Positions 19,160 through 27,924 of a DNA stretch of 64,000 nt are shown here, piece by piece; the stretch's first letter is position 1, and every line of letters begins with the position of its first letter. The notes under the pieces were generated by a model. The model had not been told where the DNA came from. It ran no database searches and worked only from the letters and a program-made list of their open reading frames with translations. The translations under genes and the position numbers were made by a program. The DNA lies in the NCBI GenBank assembly GCA_039513195.1, contig JBCCRM010000012.1, positions 62,001-126,000 on the forward strand, read 5' to 3'. The stretch comes from Thermohalobaculum sp039513195 (GTDB lineage: Bacteria > Pseudomonadota > Alphaproteobacteria > Rhodobacterales > Rhodobacteraceae).

Positions 19160-20428
19160 TCAGAACTTGCCATGGGCGCCGCTGGCAAAGCGCCGGCCGA
19201 AGAGCCCGGTGGGTCGCAGCAGCAGCGTGAGGGTCAGCACGATCATGCCATAGGCGGGAATATAGGACGCGGCCTTTTGCGGGTCGGGGATGCAGCCGGT
19301 ACCGGCAGCCTCGACCATACCAACAGCGATGCCGCCGAAAAACGCACCGGGCAGCGAGCCGAGCCCGCCAAGCACCACGATCACAAAACTCCGCATCGCC
19401 GGGATGTTGCCGACCTGCGGCAGCCAGGAAAACGCCTGCACCAGCACGGCCCCGGCGAGCGCCGCGATCATGCCGCCGATGCCAAAGGCGATCATGTTCA
19501 TCCGGTCCGGGTTGATACCGGCGATCGCCGCGGCCTCCCGGTCCTGGCTGACCGCGCGCAGTGCCTTGCCGGTCCAGGTCCGCTGCAGGAAGAAGACGAG
19601 AACGATCAGCACCACGATGCAGAGCAGCGCCGCCGTCAGCCGGGGGTTGGAGATCGAGATCGTGTCGAACAGCGTCAGGTTCCCGCGGCTCGCCTTGATC
19701 CAAAGCGGATCGGCCCCCTCGGGCCAGCGGATCCGCGGGAAGTCGAAGAACCGCTGCGCCTTCACCGGGTTCGCGCCGGCCGTCGCCTGCACGAAATATT
19801 GCAAGGTGAAGGCAAGGCCGAAGGTGACCAGGATCCCATACTCGACCGGCCGGTCGATCTGGCCGTGATACATCGGCGTCAGGAACATCCGCTCGAAAGC
19901 CGCCCCGATGGCGAAGGCGACGGCACAGGCCGCCATGACCGCCATCGCCGGCGGGATGCCAGGCAGCCAGACCGCGGTCAGGAAGTAAACCAGCATGCCC
20001 CCGATCATGTAGAACTCGCCATGGGCGAAGCTGACCACGCCGAGGATCGAGAAGATCAATGTCAGCCCCAACGCCATAAAGCCGTAGATGATGCCGATGA
20101 TCAGCCCGTTCGAAACTTGCGAAGCGACGAAAGATCCATTCGTCACGCAGACATTGCCGGGATCGGCGAAGGAGAACGCCGCCGCGACCAGCACGACTGT
20201 GCCGATCCCCGGAAGGACCAGCAACGCATTGCCTAGGCGCGGCGTCGACATCCAGAGCGGCAGTAAGCCGACAGGACCCGTCGCTGCCCCAACCATGGCG
20301 CCTGCAAAGACGGTGTTGGTGGTGTCGAGGTCGCGGGCCAGATAGCGGCGGCGGATCACCAGGCTGCCGACCACGCCCCAGAAAATCATCCAGGCAATCG
20401 CGGCCCAAAAGATCCCCGGAAACTCCAC
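19160..20428 (-). CDS. livH: HAAT ABC transporter permease (LivH type) with N-terminal membrane extension
   Basis: A 422-residue permease. The LivH core starts near residue 100 (SNGLIIGIIYGFMALGLTLIFSILGVVSFAHGEFYM) and continues to the end, with the EAA-like loop around GKALRAVSQDREAAAIAGINPDR. LivH proteins are usually about 300 residues; here an extra ~100 residues with about three hydrophobic segments precede the core. The extension starts from an ATG at 20428 and is in frame without interruption. A GC-rich hairpin separates it from the binding-protein gene upstream. Confidence 0.87.
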   Translation of the reverse strand: MEFPGIFWAAIAWMIFWGVVGSLVIRRRYLARDLDTTNTVFAGAMVGAATGPVGLLPLWMSTPRLGNALLVLPGIGTVVLVAAAFSFADPGNVCVTNGSFVASQVSNGLIIGIIYGFMALGLTLIFSILGVVSFAHGEFYMIGGMLVYFLTAVWLPGIPPAMAVMAACAVAFAIGAAFERMFLTPMYHGQIDRPVEYGILVTFGLAFTLQYFVQATAGANPVKAQRFFDFPRIRWPEGADPLWIKASRGNLTLFDTISISNPRLTAALLCIVVLIVLVFFLQRTWTGKALRAVSQDREAAAIAGINPDRMNMIAFGIGGMIAALAGAVLVQAFSWLPQVGNIPAMRSFVIVVLGGLGSLPGAFFGGIAVGMVEAAGTGCIPDPQKAASYIPAYGMIVLTLTLLLRPTGLFGRRFASGAHGKF

Positions 20429-20465
20429 GCGCCCCCCGCCTTGTCAGAAGCCTCCCGGATAAGCT

Positions 20466-20497
20466 GCCGGCGGGGTGAGCCCCCACGCCCCGCCGGC
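20466..20497 (-). terminator. GC-rich hairpin between binding-protein and permease genes
   Basis: GCCGGCGGGG at 20466-20475 and CCCCGCCGGC at 20488-20497 form a perfect 10-bp stem with a 12-base loop, inside the 90-bp gap after the solute-binding gene. Such stems often stabilise the binding-protein message or partly terminate it, lowering expression of the permease genes. There is no T-run. Confidence 0.65.
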
Positions 20498-20518
20498 AAC
20501 ACGGTCAGGCCAGCGCCA

Positions 20519-21757
20519 TCACTGGTTTACAAAGACGGCCTCGCCGGTCTTGTAAGCCTCCGGGTAGACGATCGGCGCCTCGGCGGAGTTCTGTCCCTCT
20601 TCCTGGTACTGGATCATGGTCAGCGCCGGATCGGGCCATTGGTGCCACCACTCATCGCCTTTGCCGTCGACGCTCGGATCCTTTTGCGTGCCGTAGGGGA
20701 AGTAGATCTTACCCAATGTCCCGTCGTGTTCGATGTTCTCCAGAGCCGTCACGATGGCATCGCCATCGGTGTTCCCAGCTTCGTTGATCGCCTGGGCCAG
20801 GATCGCGATGCTGTCATAGGCCTCCATCGCATAGCTCTCGACGGCGCCTTTGCCGGTGCGCTCCTTGTAGACCGCCGCAAAGGCCTTGGCCTTCTCGTTG
20901 AAATTCGTCTCCGGTAGGCCAATACGCTGCACGAAGGCCTTGTTGCCATCCGGCACATTTTCCCAATAGGCCTTGCTCTCCAGGGACACCTGGCTCGCGA
21001 TAAAGGGCACGTCCAGCGGCCCGATCCCCGCATCGGCCGCTTGCTGGGCGAAGTTGTACCCCGCCTCGCCCGTTGCCAGCGTGATGATCATATCCGGGCT
21101 CTCGGCCTTAATGCGCTCGACGATGCCGGCATAGTCCTGTGTTCCGATATCGACCGAGAAGGTCACCGCCTCGACATCGCCGCTCGCAAGGCCCTTGGTG
21201 GTCTCTTCGGCGGCCGGGATGCCGTAATCGGTGTTTTCGGTCAGGATCGCGACCTTCTTCACCTCCGGCACTTCAAGGGTATAGCGCCAGATGGTCGAGG
21301 ACGCCCACGATGACAGCGGCGCGATGCGGAAGATGTATTTCTGCTTGTCGCCGGTGATCGTGTCGTTCCAGGTCTCGGCAAAGACCACCGGGATGCCGCG
21401 GGCATCCGCCACGTCCTTCGAGGCCACGCCGACCGAGGAGTGGTAACCCCCGCCGACCGCGACCACACCGTCCTGGGTGATCAGCTTTTCCATCACGGCA
21501 ATGGCACGCTCGGGCAGCCCCTCGGTATCCGCGATCACCACATCGACGTCGCAGCCAAGCACCCCGCCGGCAGCGTTGATATCCTCTTCCGCGATCAGCA
21601 TCGCGTCGCGCATCGCCTCGCCGCCGACCACCGTACCGGGGGCGGAAAGCGGCGCCAGACCGCCGAGCTTTATCGGGCATTCCGCCGCCTGCGCCCCAGG
21701 CGCGATTGCGGTCAGGACCAGCGCGGTCGCGGCGCTGGCGAACAGAAACTTGGTCAT
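20519..21757 (-). CDS. HAAT ABC transporter substrate-binding protein
   Basis: A 412-residue periplasmic binding protein of the LivK/amide-urea type (Peripla_BP_6 fold). It has a Sec signal peptide (TALVLTAIAPGAQAAE, cleavage near 24-25), then the mature start CPIKLGGLAPLSAPG and the two-lobe pattern with GVVAVGGGYHSS and TENTDYGIPAAEETTKG. The ligand cannot be told from sequence; family members bind branched-chain amino acids, amides, urea or other amino compounds. It is the first gene of the seven-gene operon running to the deacetylase. A 544-bp divergent region separates it from the aminotransferase/dgcNA operon, so the two may be co-regulated. Confidence 0.9.
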   Translation of the reverse strand: MTKFLFASAATALVLTAIAPGAQAAECPIKLGGLAPLSAPGTVVGGEAMRDAMLIAEEDINAAGGVLGCDVDVVIADTEGLPERAIAVMEKLITQDGVVAVGGGYHSSVGVASKDVADARGIPVVFAETWNDTITGDKQKYIFRIAPLSSWASSTIWRYTLEVPEVKKVAILTENTDYGIPAAEETTKGLASGDVEAVTFSVDIGTQDYAGIVERIKAESPDMIITLATGEAGYNFAQQAADAGIGPLDVPFIASQVSLESKAYWENVPDGNKAFVQRIGLPETNFNEKAKAFAAVYKERTGKGAVESYAMEAYDSIAILAQAINEAGNTDGDAIVTALENIEHDGTLGKIYFPYGTQKDPSVDGKGDEWWHQWPDPALTMIQYQEEGQNSAEAPIVYPEAYKTGEAVFVNQ

Positions 21758-22301
21758 GATGGATCCCCTCTATCTCGGGGCGGCTTCGGAACGCCCTCGT
21801 TAAGGATTAGCCTGACACCCGATCGACCCATGGGCAAGCGATGAATTCGGGGCGCTCCGCCGCAGGACTGGGCAGCCCCTGTCGCTTGCCGCAAATTTCG
21901 CCGCACAAATCCAGGCAGTGGCGAAATCCGCGCCATCGGTCTGGCCGTCTCGAACCGCCTTTGCCCTGACGCCTAAAACCCCGGCGGGGTCGAGCATGCG
22001 CGCGCACCGCGCATCGGGCTGCCCGGCTGCTCCATAAGGCCACAGGGGCTTTAACCGACGCTTGGAACCAACCGCCCTTGGCGGTGCTCTCCGCACCCCT
22101 GCTCCCGCCGCCTCCCTTCGCCTCGGCTGCGGCGCAGGGGCCCGCGCGGGCCAGCTGGATGGCGACGGCCCGCGCCCAGGCATCGACCCATCGCGGCGCC
22201 AGCCGCGATTCCGTTTCGCTCAAGGGCGCCGCTGCACCGATTTACCCTTCCGCCGCCGGCTGGTGCAGTGTCAGATACCGTGGAACGGATTGGGGGGTGC
22301 C
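21758..22301. other. divergent intergenic region
   Basis: It separates the binding-protein gene (minus) from the aminotransferase gene (plus) and should hold both promoters. A minus-strand frame (21807-22223) is open but has Arg/Ala/Gly-rich, low-complexity content, so I do not call it. I see no clear operator or RNA. Confidence 0.5.
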
Positions 22302-23222
22302 ATGGATCTCGCAAATGAACGGACGGTCTATTTCAACGGCCGCTATGTGCCGGAAAGCCAGGCCCTCGTCCCCTACCGCGACCGCTCATGGCTTTATGGC
22401 GACGGCGCCTTCGACATGACCCGCACCTTCGACGGGCGCATCTTCAGGATCGACGAGCATATCAACCGCTTCTACCGGTCGCTCCGCGCGCTCCGCCTAG
22501 ACCCGGGGCTCTCGGCCGAGGAAATGACTGCGATCAGCCACGAGGTTTTGCAACGAAATCGTCATCTGATACCGCCGGGTGAGGATTTTTGGGTCGGCCA
22601 ACGGGTCTCCCGCGGGGTGATGAAAGTCCCTGGCGACAATTGGGACCACCATGGCCCCACGGTCATCGTGGAATGCCTGCCCATGCCGCTGGCCGAGCGC
22701 GCCAACCTGTTCCGTGACGGCATCAAGGTGATCACCCCCTCGGTGCGCCGCATCCCGCCGGAATGCCTGACGCCGCGGGCGAAGTCCCACAACTATCTCA
22801 ACCTGATCATGGGCGATCTCGAGGTCCGCGCCCAGATCCCGGAGGCATGGGCGATCCTCCTCGACACCAATGGCAATCTCAGCGAAGGGCTCGGCTCCAA
22901 CATCTTCCTGGTGCGCGACGGCGAGATCCTCACTCCGCGAGAGCAATTCGTCCTCCCCGGCGTCAGCCGGCAGACCGCCATCGATCTGGCCGCCCAACTC
23001 TCGATCCCGCTCCGCGAGGTCGATATCGATCTCTACGACGCCTATACCTGCGAGGAGGGGTTCATCACGTCCACCAGCCTCTGCATCTGCCCCATCGCAT
23101 CGGTCAATGGCGTGGCGATGCCCGAGGGCGCCTTCGGCCCGGTCACGCAGCGGCTGATCGACGCCTATGTCGACCTCGTCGGCTGCGATTTCGTCGCCCA
23201 ATACCGCGCCAAGCTCGCCTGA
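22302..23222 (+). CDS. PLP-dependent class IV aminotransferase
   Basis: A 306-residue fold-type IV enzyme (branched-chain/D-amino acid aminotransferase family). The PLP lysine is K161 in LTPRAKSHNYLN. Other signatures are YRDRSWLYGDGAFDMTRTFDGRIF near the N-terminus, then GNLSEGLGSNIFLV and LPGVSRQTAIDLA. It transfers amino groups between 2-oxo acids and L-branched-chain or D-amino acids; which one cannot be read here. It is followed 5 bp later by dgcN and then dgcA, so a role in feeding or draining the D-glutamate pool is a reasonable inference. The ATG at 22302 follows GGGGGGTGCC, a usable ribosome binding site. Confidence 0.88.
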   Translation: MDLANERTVYFNGRYVPESQALVPYRDRSWLYGDGAFDMTRTFDGRIFRIDEHINRFYRSLRALRLDPGLSAEEMTAISHEVLQRNRHLIPPGEDFWVGQRVSRGVMKVPGDNWDHHGPTVIVECLPMPLAERANLFRDGIKVITPSVRRIPPECLTPRAKSHNYLNLIMGDLEVRAQIPEAWAILLDTNGNLSEGLGSNIFLVRDGEILTPREQFVLPGVSRQTAIDLAAQLSIPLREVDIDLYDAYTCEEGFITSTSLCICPIASVNGVAMPEGAFGPVTQRLIDAYVDLVGCDFVAQYRAKLA

Positions 23223-23227
23223 TCGCC

Positions 23228-24241
23228 ATGATCACGCTGCGCAAACCCTATCTGCTGTTCCTCGGCGATGTAGACCACCCGATGAACGCCAAAACCGCCT
23301 CCGGCGTCGCCCATTGGCGGCCGGAAGACTGCGCGGGACAGATGCGGCTACCGGGCTGCGCGGCCGATCTCGGCCTGCCGGATCTCACGGTGACCGAGGC
23401 AGCCGCGAAGGGCGCCGGAACCTTCGTCATCGGCGTCGCGCCGGTCGGCGGCGCCCTGCCCGATGACTGGATAGCGATTTGCGTCGCGGCTTTGGAGGCT
23501 GGGCTCGACATCGCCTCGGGCCTGCACACCCGTATAGGCTTGATCCCCGCAGTGGCCGACGCGGCGGCCCGCACTGGGCGCAGGGTGCTCGATGTCCGCG
23601 AACCGCCGCCGGGGCTGCCCTGCGGCACTGGCTATCCGCGCCCCGGCAAGCGCTGCCTCACCGTCGGCACGGATTGCGCGGTCGGCAAGATGTTCACGGC
23701 GCTCGCCCTTGACCGGGCGATGAAATCCCGTGGCCATGCCTCCGATTTCCGCGCGACTGGGCAGACCGGCATCCTGATCGAGGGGTCGGGCATCGCAGTC
23801 GACGCGGTGGTCTCAGACTTTCTCTCCGGCGCGACCGAAGTGCTCTCTCCCGCCGCCGAGCCGGACCATTGGGATATGATCGAGGGGCAAGGCTCGCTCT
23901 TTCATCCGTCCTATGCCGGGGTGTCCCTCGGCCTCCTCCACGGCGCACAGGCGGACGCGCTGGTGCTGTGCCACCAGCTCGGCCGGACCGAGATCGAAGG
24001 CAGCGGCCATCTCAACCCGCCGATCCCGGCGATTGCCGACGCGATCGAGGCCAATCTCCGCGCGGCCCGTCTCACCAACCCCGCCGTGCAGATGGTGGGC
24101 ATTGCGGTCAACGGATCCGCCCTCGATCCCGCCGCCGCGGATGCCGAGATGGCAGCGCTGGCCGAGGCCCACGGCATTCCCTGCATCGACCCGGTCCGCA
24201 CCGGCGTCGCGGCGATTGTCGAGCGGCTGGAGCGCCTCTGA
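23228..24241 (+). CDS. dgcN: DUF1611 / DgcN-type N-acetyltransferase
   Basis: A 337-residue DUF1611 protein. An N-terminal Rossmann-like part (about 1-140) is followed by a P-loop NTPase-like domain with GTDCAVGKMFTALAL and later IEGQGSLFHPSYAGV. Proteins of this family paired with a DgcA racemase have been described as D-glutamate N-acetyltransferases (DgcN) in a D-glutamate catabolic route of marine bacteria. The gene here has exactly that partner, whose start overlaps its stop (TGATG). The specificity in this organism is inferred from family and context. Confidence 0.85.
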   Translation: MITLRKPYLLFLGDVDHPMNAKTASGVAHWRPEDCAGQMRLPGCAADLGLPDLTVTEAAAKGAGTFVIGVAPVGGALPDDWIAICVAALEAGLDIASGLHTRIGLIPAVADAAARTGRRVLDVREPPPGLPCGTGYPRPGKRCLTVGTDCAVGKMFTALALDRAMKSRGHASDFRATGQTGILIEGSGIAVDAVVSDFLSGATEVLSPAAEPDHWDMIEGQGSLFHPSYAGVSLGLLHGAQADALVLCHQLGRTEIEGSGHLNPPIPAIADAIEANLRAARLTNPAVQMVGIAVNGSALDPAAADAEMAALAEAHGIPCIDPVRTGVAAIVERLERL

Positions 24242-25224
24242 TGCGCCGTTTCGAGGTGCGGGCGGAGCGCTGGCCGCTACCCATCCCGTTCGTGATTGCA
24301 CGCATGGCGCAAACCCATGGCGAGGTCGTGGTCGTCGAGCTTAGCCAAGAGGGCGCCACCGGGCGCGGCGAGGCAGACCGAGCCGACGCTCACGACCCCG
24401 ACCATGTTCCGGTTGTCGAGGAGATCGAGGCGATGCGCGCAGCCCTGGAAGGTGGCGTGGACCGCGGCACCCTGCAGGGGCTGATGCCGCCGGGACCGGC
24501 GCGCTCGGCCATAGACACGGCGCTTTGGGACCTAGACGCGAAGCTGCGTGGCCGCCCGGTTTGGGAGCGGGCGGGCCTGCCGGATGTCCTGCGGCCCGTC
24601 ACCACTGTTTTCACCATCGGCCTCGACACGCCGGAGCGCATGGCGGCGAAGGCAGCAGCCAATCTCGACCGACCTGTTCTGAAGCTCAAGCTCGGTGGCG
24701 AGGGCGACCCTGACCGGGTCGCTGCCGTCCGGGCAGTCGCGCCCCAGGCCCGCATTTCGGTCGACGCGAATACCGGCTGGACCGAGGCGCAGCTCCACGA
24801 ATTCATGCCACTCTTGAAGGCCCACCGGGTCGAGCTGATCGAGCAGCCGTTCCCGCCCGGGCAGGATGCGCTCCTAGACGGGGTCGACCGCGCAGTGCCG
24901 ATTGCGGCGGATGAAAGCTGCCTCGACCGCAGCACGCTGCCGGATCTGGTCGGGCGCTATGACTACATCAACATCAAGATCGACAAGGCCGGTGGGCTGA
25001 CCGAGGCGTTGGCCCTGGCGCGTGAGGCGAAGGCCGCAGGTTTCGGCATCATGGTTGGCTGCAATATCGGCACATCGCTCGCGATGGCGCCAGGGATGGT
25101 GGTGGCGCAACTGGCAACCTTCGTCGATCTCGACGGACCGCTTCTGCTGTCGGAAGACCGCGAACACGGGCTGATCTACGACGGCGGCATCGTCTTCCCG
25201 CCCGATCCGGCCCTATGGGGTTAG
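24241..25224 (+). CDS. dgcA: enolase-superfamily racemase/epimerase, DgcA type
   Basis: A 327-residue member of the muconate-lactonizing/dipeptide epimerase branch of the enolase superfamily. Catalytic features are the K-x-K motif LKLKLGG, metal ligands in VDANTGW, EQPFPP and ADES, and the second catalytic lysine in INIKIDKAGG. Dipeptide epimerases and N-acetyl-D-glutamate racemase (DgcA) both belong here. The overlap with dgcN supports the latter: converting N-acetyl-D-Glu to N-acetyl-L-Glu. Either assignment connects it to D-amino-acid use. It is the last gene before a strong two-part stem and the convergent glgP. Confidence 0.87.
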   Translation: MRRFEVRAERWPLPIPFVIARMAQTHGEVVVVELSQEGATGRGEADRADAHDPDHVPVVEEIEAMRAALEGGVDRGTLQGLMPPGPARSAIDTALWDLDAKLRGRPVWERAGLPDVLRPVTTVFTIGLDTPERMAAKAAANLDRPVLKLKLGGEGDPDRVAAVRAVAPQARISVDANTGWTEAQLHEFMPLLKAHRVELIEQPFPPGQDALLDGVDRAVPIAADESCLDRSTLPDLVGRYDYINIKIDKAGGLTEALALAREAKAAGFGIMVGCNIGTSLAMAPGMVVAQLATFVDLDGPLLLSEDREHGLIYDGGIVFPPDPALWG

Positions 25225-25314
25225 GGCGGCACCATCTATAAACGCTGGGATCTTTGACCACGGGCCCGGGCAGCGCCTGACCCGCCCCAAGGGCGAGCGC
25301 TGAATGGCAAACCT

Positions 25315-25371
25315 CCGGTCGGCTCACCAACGAGAGTGGACGGGGAGGCGTCGTTGGTTCCCACCGACCGG
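25315..25371. terminator. two-block stem between convergent genes, likely bidirectional terminator
   Basis: CCGGTCGG and ACCAACGA (25315-25333) pair with TCGTTGGT and CCGACCGG (25351-25371), giving two perfect 8-bp blocks separated by a small internal loop. The stem lies between dgcA (plus) and glgP (minus), where shared termination would be expected. There is no T-run. Confidence 0.6.
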
Positions 25372-25422
25372 TCCTCGACAGATCAGGCTGCAGGAAACTG
25401 CAGCGCACTGCCCGGTCAAAGC

Positions 25423-27843
25423 TCAGAACCGCGGCTCGACCTCCCAAACATCGGCGGCATAGCCCCGGATCGTGCGGTCGGAGGAGAAGCGCCCCATCCG
25501 TGCCGTGTTCAGCACCGCCTTTTCCGCCCAGCCCTGTGGATCGCCGGTCCAGTATGCATCAATCTGCCGCTGGACATCGTGGTAGCTGCTGAAATCGGCT
25601 GTGACCATGAAGTAGTCGTGATGGATCAGCGCATCCATCAGCCCATGGAACCGGTTCGGATCGTCGGGCGAGAACACGCCGGTCCGGATTTGCTCGATCA
25701 CCTCGGCGAGCTGGGCATCTGCAGCGATGCAGGCGCCAGGGTCATGGCCATCGGCCCGGCGGGTCGCCACCTGATCGGCCGTCATGCCGAAGATGAAGAT
25801 GTTCCCCGGCCCGACGGCATCGCGGATCTCGACATTCGCGCCGTCGAGCGTGCCGACCGTCAGAGCGCCGTTCATGGCAAATTTCATGTTGCCGGTGCCG
25901 GAGGCTTCCATCCCAGCCGTCGAGATCTGCTCGGAGAGATCGGTGGCCGGGATCAACAGCTCGGCCATCGAGACATTGTAATTTGCCGGATACACCACCC
26001 GCAGTCGGCCTTTCATCGCCGGGTCCGCATTGATGACGGTACCGATGTCGTTGATCAGCTTGATGATCAGCTTGGCGGTGTGATAGCCGGGCGCCGCCTT
26101 TCCGCCGAAGATTTTGACCCGAGGCGCCCAGTCCTTGTTGGGCTCCGCCCGGATCGCGTTCCAGAGGGCCGCGGTCTCTAGGATGTTCAGAAGCTGCCGC
26201 TTGTATTCGTGGATGCGCTTGATCTGAATGTCGAACATAGCCGCGGGGTCGACGGCGATCCCGGTGACTTTCGCGATGTGGGTCGCCAAACGCTCTTTGT
26301 TTGCGCGCTTCACACCCTCGAACCGGTCCCGGAACCCAGCATCTTTCGCATACGGCACCAGCGCCTCGAGCGCATCGAGATCCGTGACCCAGTCATCGCC
26401 GATCGTCTCGGTCAACAGCGCGCGCAGGCCGGGATTGCAGCCATGCAGCCAGCGGCGCTGCGTCACGCCATTGGTCTGGTTGACGATCCGCTCCGGATGG
26501 ATGCCATGCAGGTCGCGGAACACCGTCTGCTTCATCAGATCGGTGTGCAGCGCCGAGACGCCATTGACCCGCCGCGCGCCGATAAAGGCGAGGTTGCCCA
26601 TCCGCACCTCGCCATGGTCGATGATGCGCACCCCCTCCGGCCGCTCGGGATGCGCCTTGGCGTGTTTCTGGTCGATCCGCTCGATGATCTGAAGATGCCG
26701 CGGCAGGACATCACGCATCAGGTCATAGGGCCAACGCTCCAACGCCTCCGGCAGCAGGGTGTGGTTGGTGTAGTTGATGCAGCGCGAGGTGATCTCGAAC
26801 GCGTCGTCGAACGCGGCGCCGTGATCGTCGACCAGCAGGCGCACCATCTCTGGCACCGCAATGGCCGGATGGGTGTCGTTAAGCTGGATGGCCACCTTTT
26901 CCGGCAGCCCGTGGACCCCGTCGTGGTAGGCGAGATAGCGGCGCACCAGATCCTGGATCGAAGCCGCGGTGAAGAAATACTCCTGCTTCAGCCGCAATTC
27001 CTTGCCCTGGGGCGTGGTGTCGTCCGGGTAGAGCACCCGCGAAATCGTCTCCGCCAGGATCGCAGGCGCGGCGGCGCCGACGAAATCGCCGCGATTGAAC
27101 GGCTCCAGATCGAAAAGGCGCACCGGCTGCGCGGACCAGAGCCGCAGCGTGTTGGCCCAACGGCCGCGCCAGCCGGGGATCGGAGTGTCATAGGCGGCCG
27201 CGCAGACCGTATCCCGCGGGTCCCACCGCATCGCGCCCGATCCGGTCTCTCGCAGCTCGCCGCCAAAACCGATGCGATAGACCGCCTCGCGCCGCTCGAA
27301 CTCCCAAGGATGACTCTGGCGCAGCCAATCCTCCGCCTCCTCCAACTGCCAGCCATGGGAGAACGACTGCCGGAACAACCCATGTTCATAGCGGATACCA
27401 TACCCATAGGCCGGCACGCCGATGGTCGACATCGAATCGAGGAAACACGCCGCCAGCCGCCCCAGCCCACCATTGCCGAGCGCGGCATCGGGCTCGTCGG
27501 CTAGCAAGGCGGCATAGTCGAGATCCAGCTCGTCGCAGGCCTCGCGCGCCATCTCCTCCAGTCCCAGATTGGCGATTGCATCCTGCAGCAACCGGCCGAT
27601 TAGGAACTCCATCGAGAGGTAATAGACCCGCTTGCCATCCTCCGCATAGATGCGTTGGGTGGTCTCGAACCACGGCACAACGATCATATCGCGGATCGCC
27701 GAGGTCAGCGCAAAGCGCCAATCCGACAGCGTCGCCGCAGAGCGGTCCTTGCCGACGGTGTAGGTCAGGTGGGTCTCGATCGCCGAGCGGAGCTCGACAG
27801 GCGTCATGTGCGACGGCTTGGTGCGAATATTCATGGCGTACAC
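25423..27843 (-). CDS. glgP: glycogen phosphorylase
   Basis: An 806-residue GT35 alpha-glucan phosphorylase of normal length. It releases glucose-1-phosphate from glycogen ends with phosphate and PLP. Motifs include YYLSMEFLIGRLL, GLGRLAACFLDS, the sugar/phosphate loop KAAPGYHTAKLIIKLIND, and the PLP-lysine block EASGTGNMKFAMNGALTVGT. Two ATGs lie at 27843 and 27834; either is plausible. It is the last gene of the glg cluster, 81 bp after pgm, which can convert its product to glucose-6-phosphate. Confidence 0.95.
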   Translation of the reverse strand: MYAMNIRTKPSHMTPVELRSAIETHLTYTVGKDRSAATLSDWRFALTSAIRDMIVVPWFETTQRIYAEDGKRVYYLSMEFLIGRLLQDAIANLGLEEMAREACDELDLDYAALLADEPDAALGNGGLGRLAACFLDSMSTIGVPAYGYGIRYEHGLFRQSFSHGWQLEEAEDWLRQSHPWEFERREAVYRIGFGGELRETGSGAMRWDPRDTVCAAAYDTPIPGWRGRWANTLRLWSAQPVRLFDLEPFNRGDFVGAAAPAILAETISRVLYPDDTTPQGKELRLKQEYFFTAASIQDLVRRYLAYHDGVHGLPEKVAIQLNDTHPAIAVPEMVRLLVDDHGAAFDDAFEITSRCINYTNHTLLPEALERWPYDLMRDVLPRHLQIIERIDQKHAKAHPERPEGVRIIDHGEVRMGNLAFIGARRVNGVSALHTDLMKQTVFRDLHGIHPERIVNQTNGVTQRRWLHGCNPGLRALLTETIGDDWVTDLDALEALVPYAKDAGFRDRFEGVKRANKERLATHIAKVTGIAVDPAAMFDIQIKRIHEYKRQLLNILETAALWNAIRAEPNKDWAPRVKIFGGKAAPGYHTAKLIIKLINDIGTVINADPAMKGRLRVVYPANYNVSMAELLIPATDLSEQISTAGMEASGTGNMKFAMNGALTVGTLDGANVEIRDAVGPGNIFIFGMTADQVATRRADGHDPGACIAADAQLAEVIEQIRTGVFSPDDPNRFHGLMDALIHHDYFMVTADFSSYHDVQRQIDAYWTGDPQGWAEKAVLNTARMGRFSSDRTIRGYAADVWEVEPRF

Positions 27844-27924
27844 CTAGCGAATTGGTTTCATGTTGCGTTGCACATAAAAGCGTGCCGTTCAATCGGCCAG
27901 AGCCGCGGCCGAGTGCCGCCTCGG

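Noticed and set aside
21807..22223. Minus-strand open frame of 138 codons between the binding-protein and aminotransferase genes
   Set aside because: Low-complexity Ala/Gly/Arg content typical of chance frames in GC-rich DNA; it would fill the divergent promoter region.
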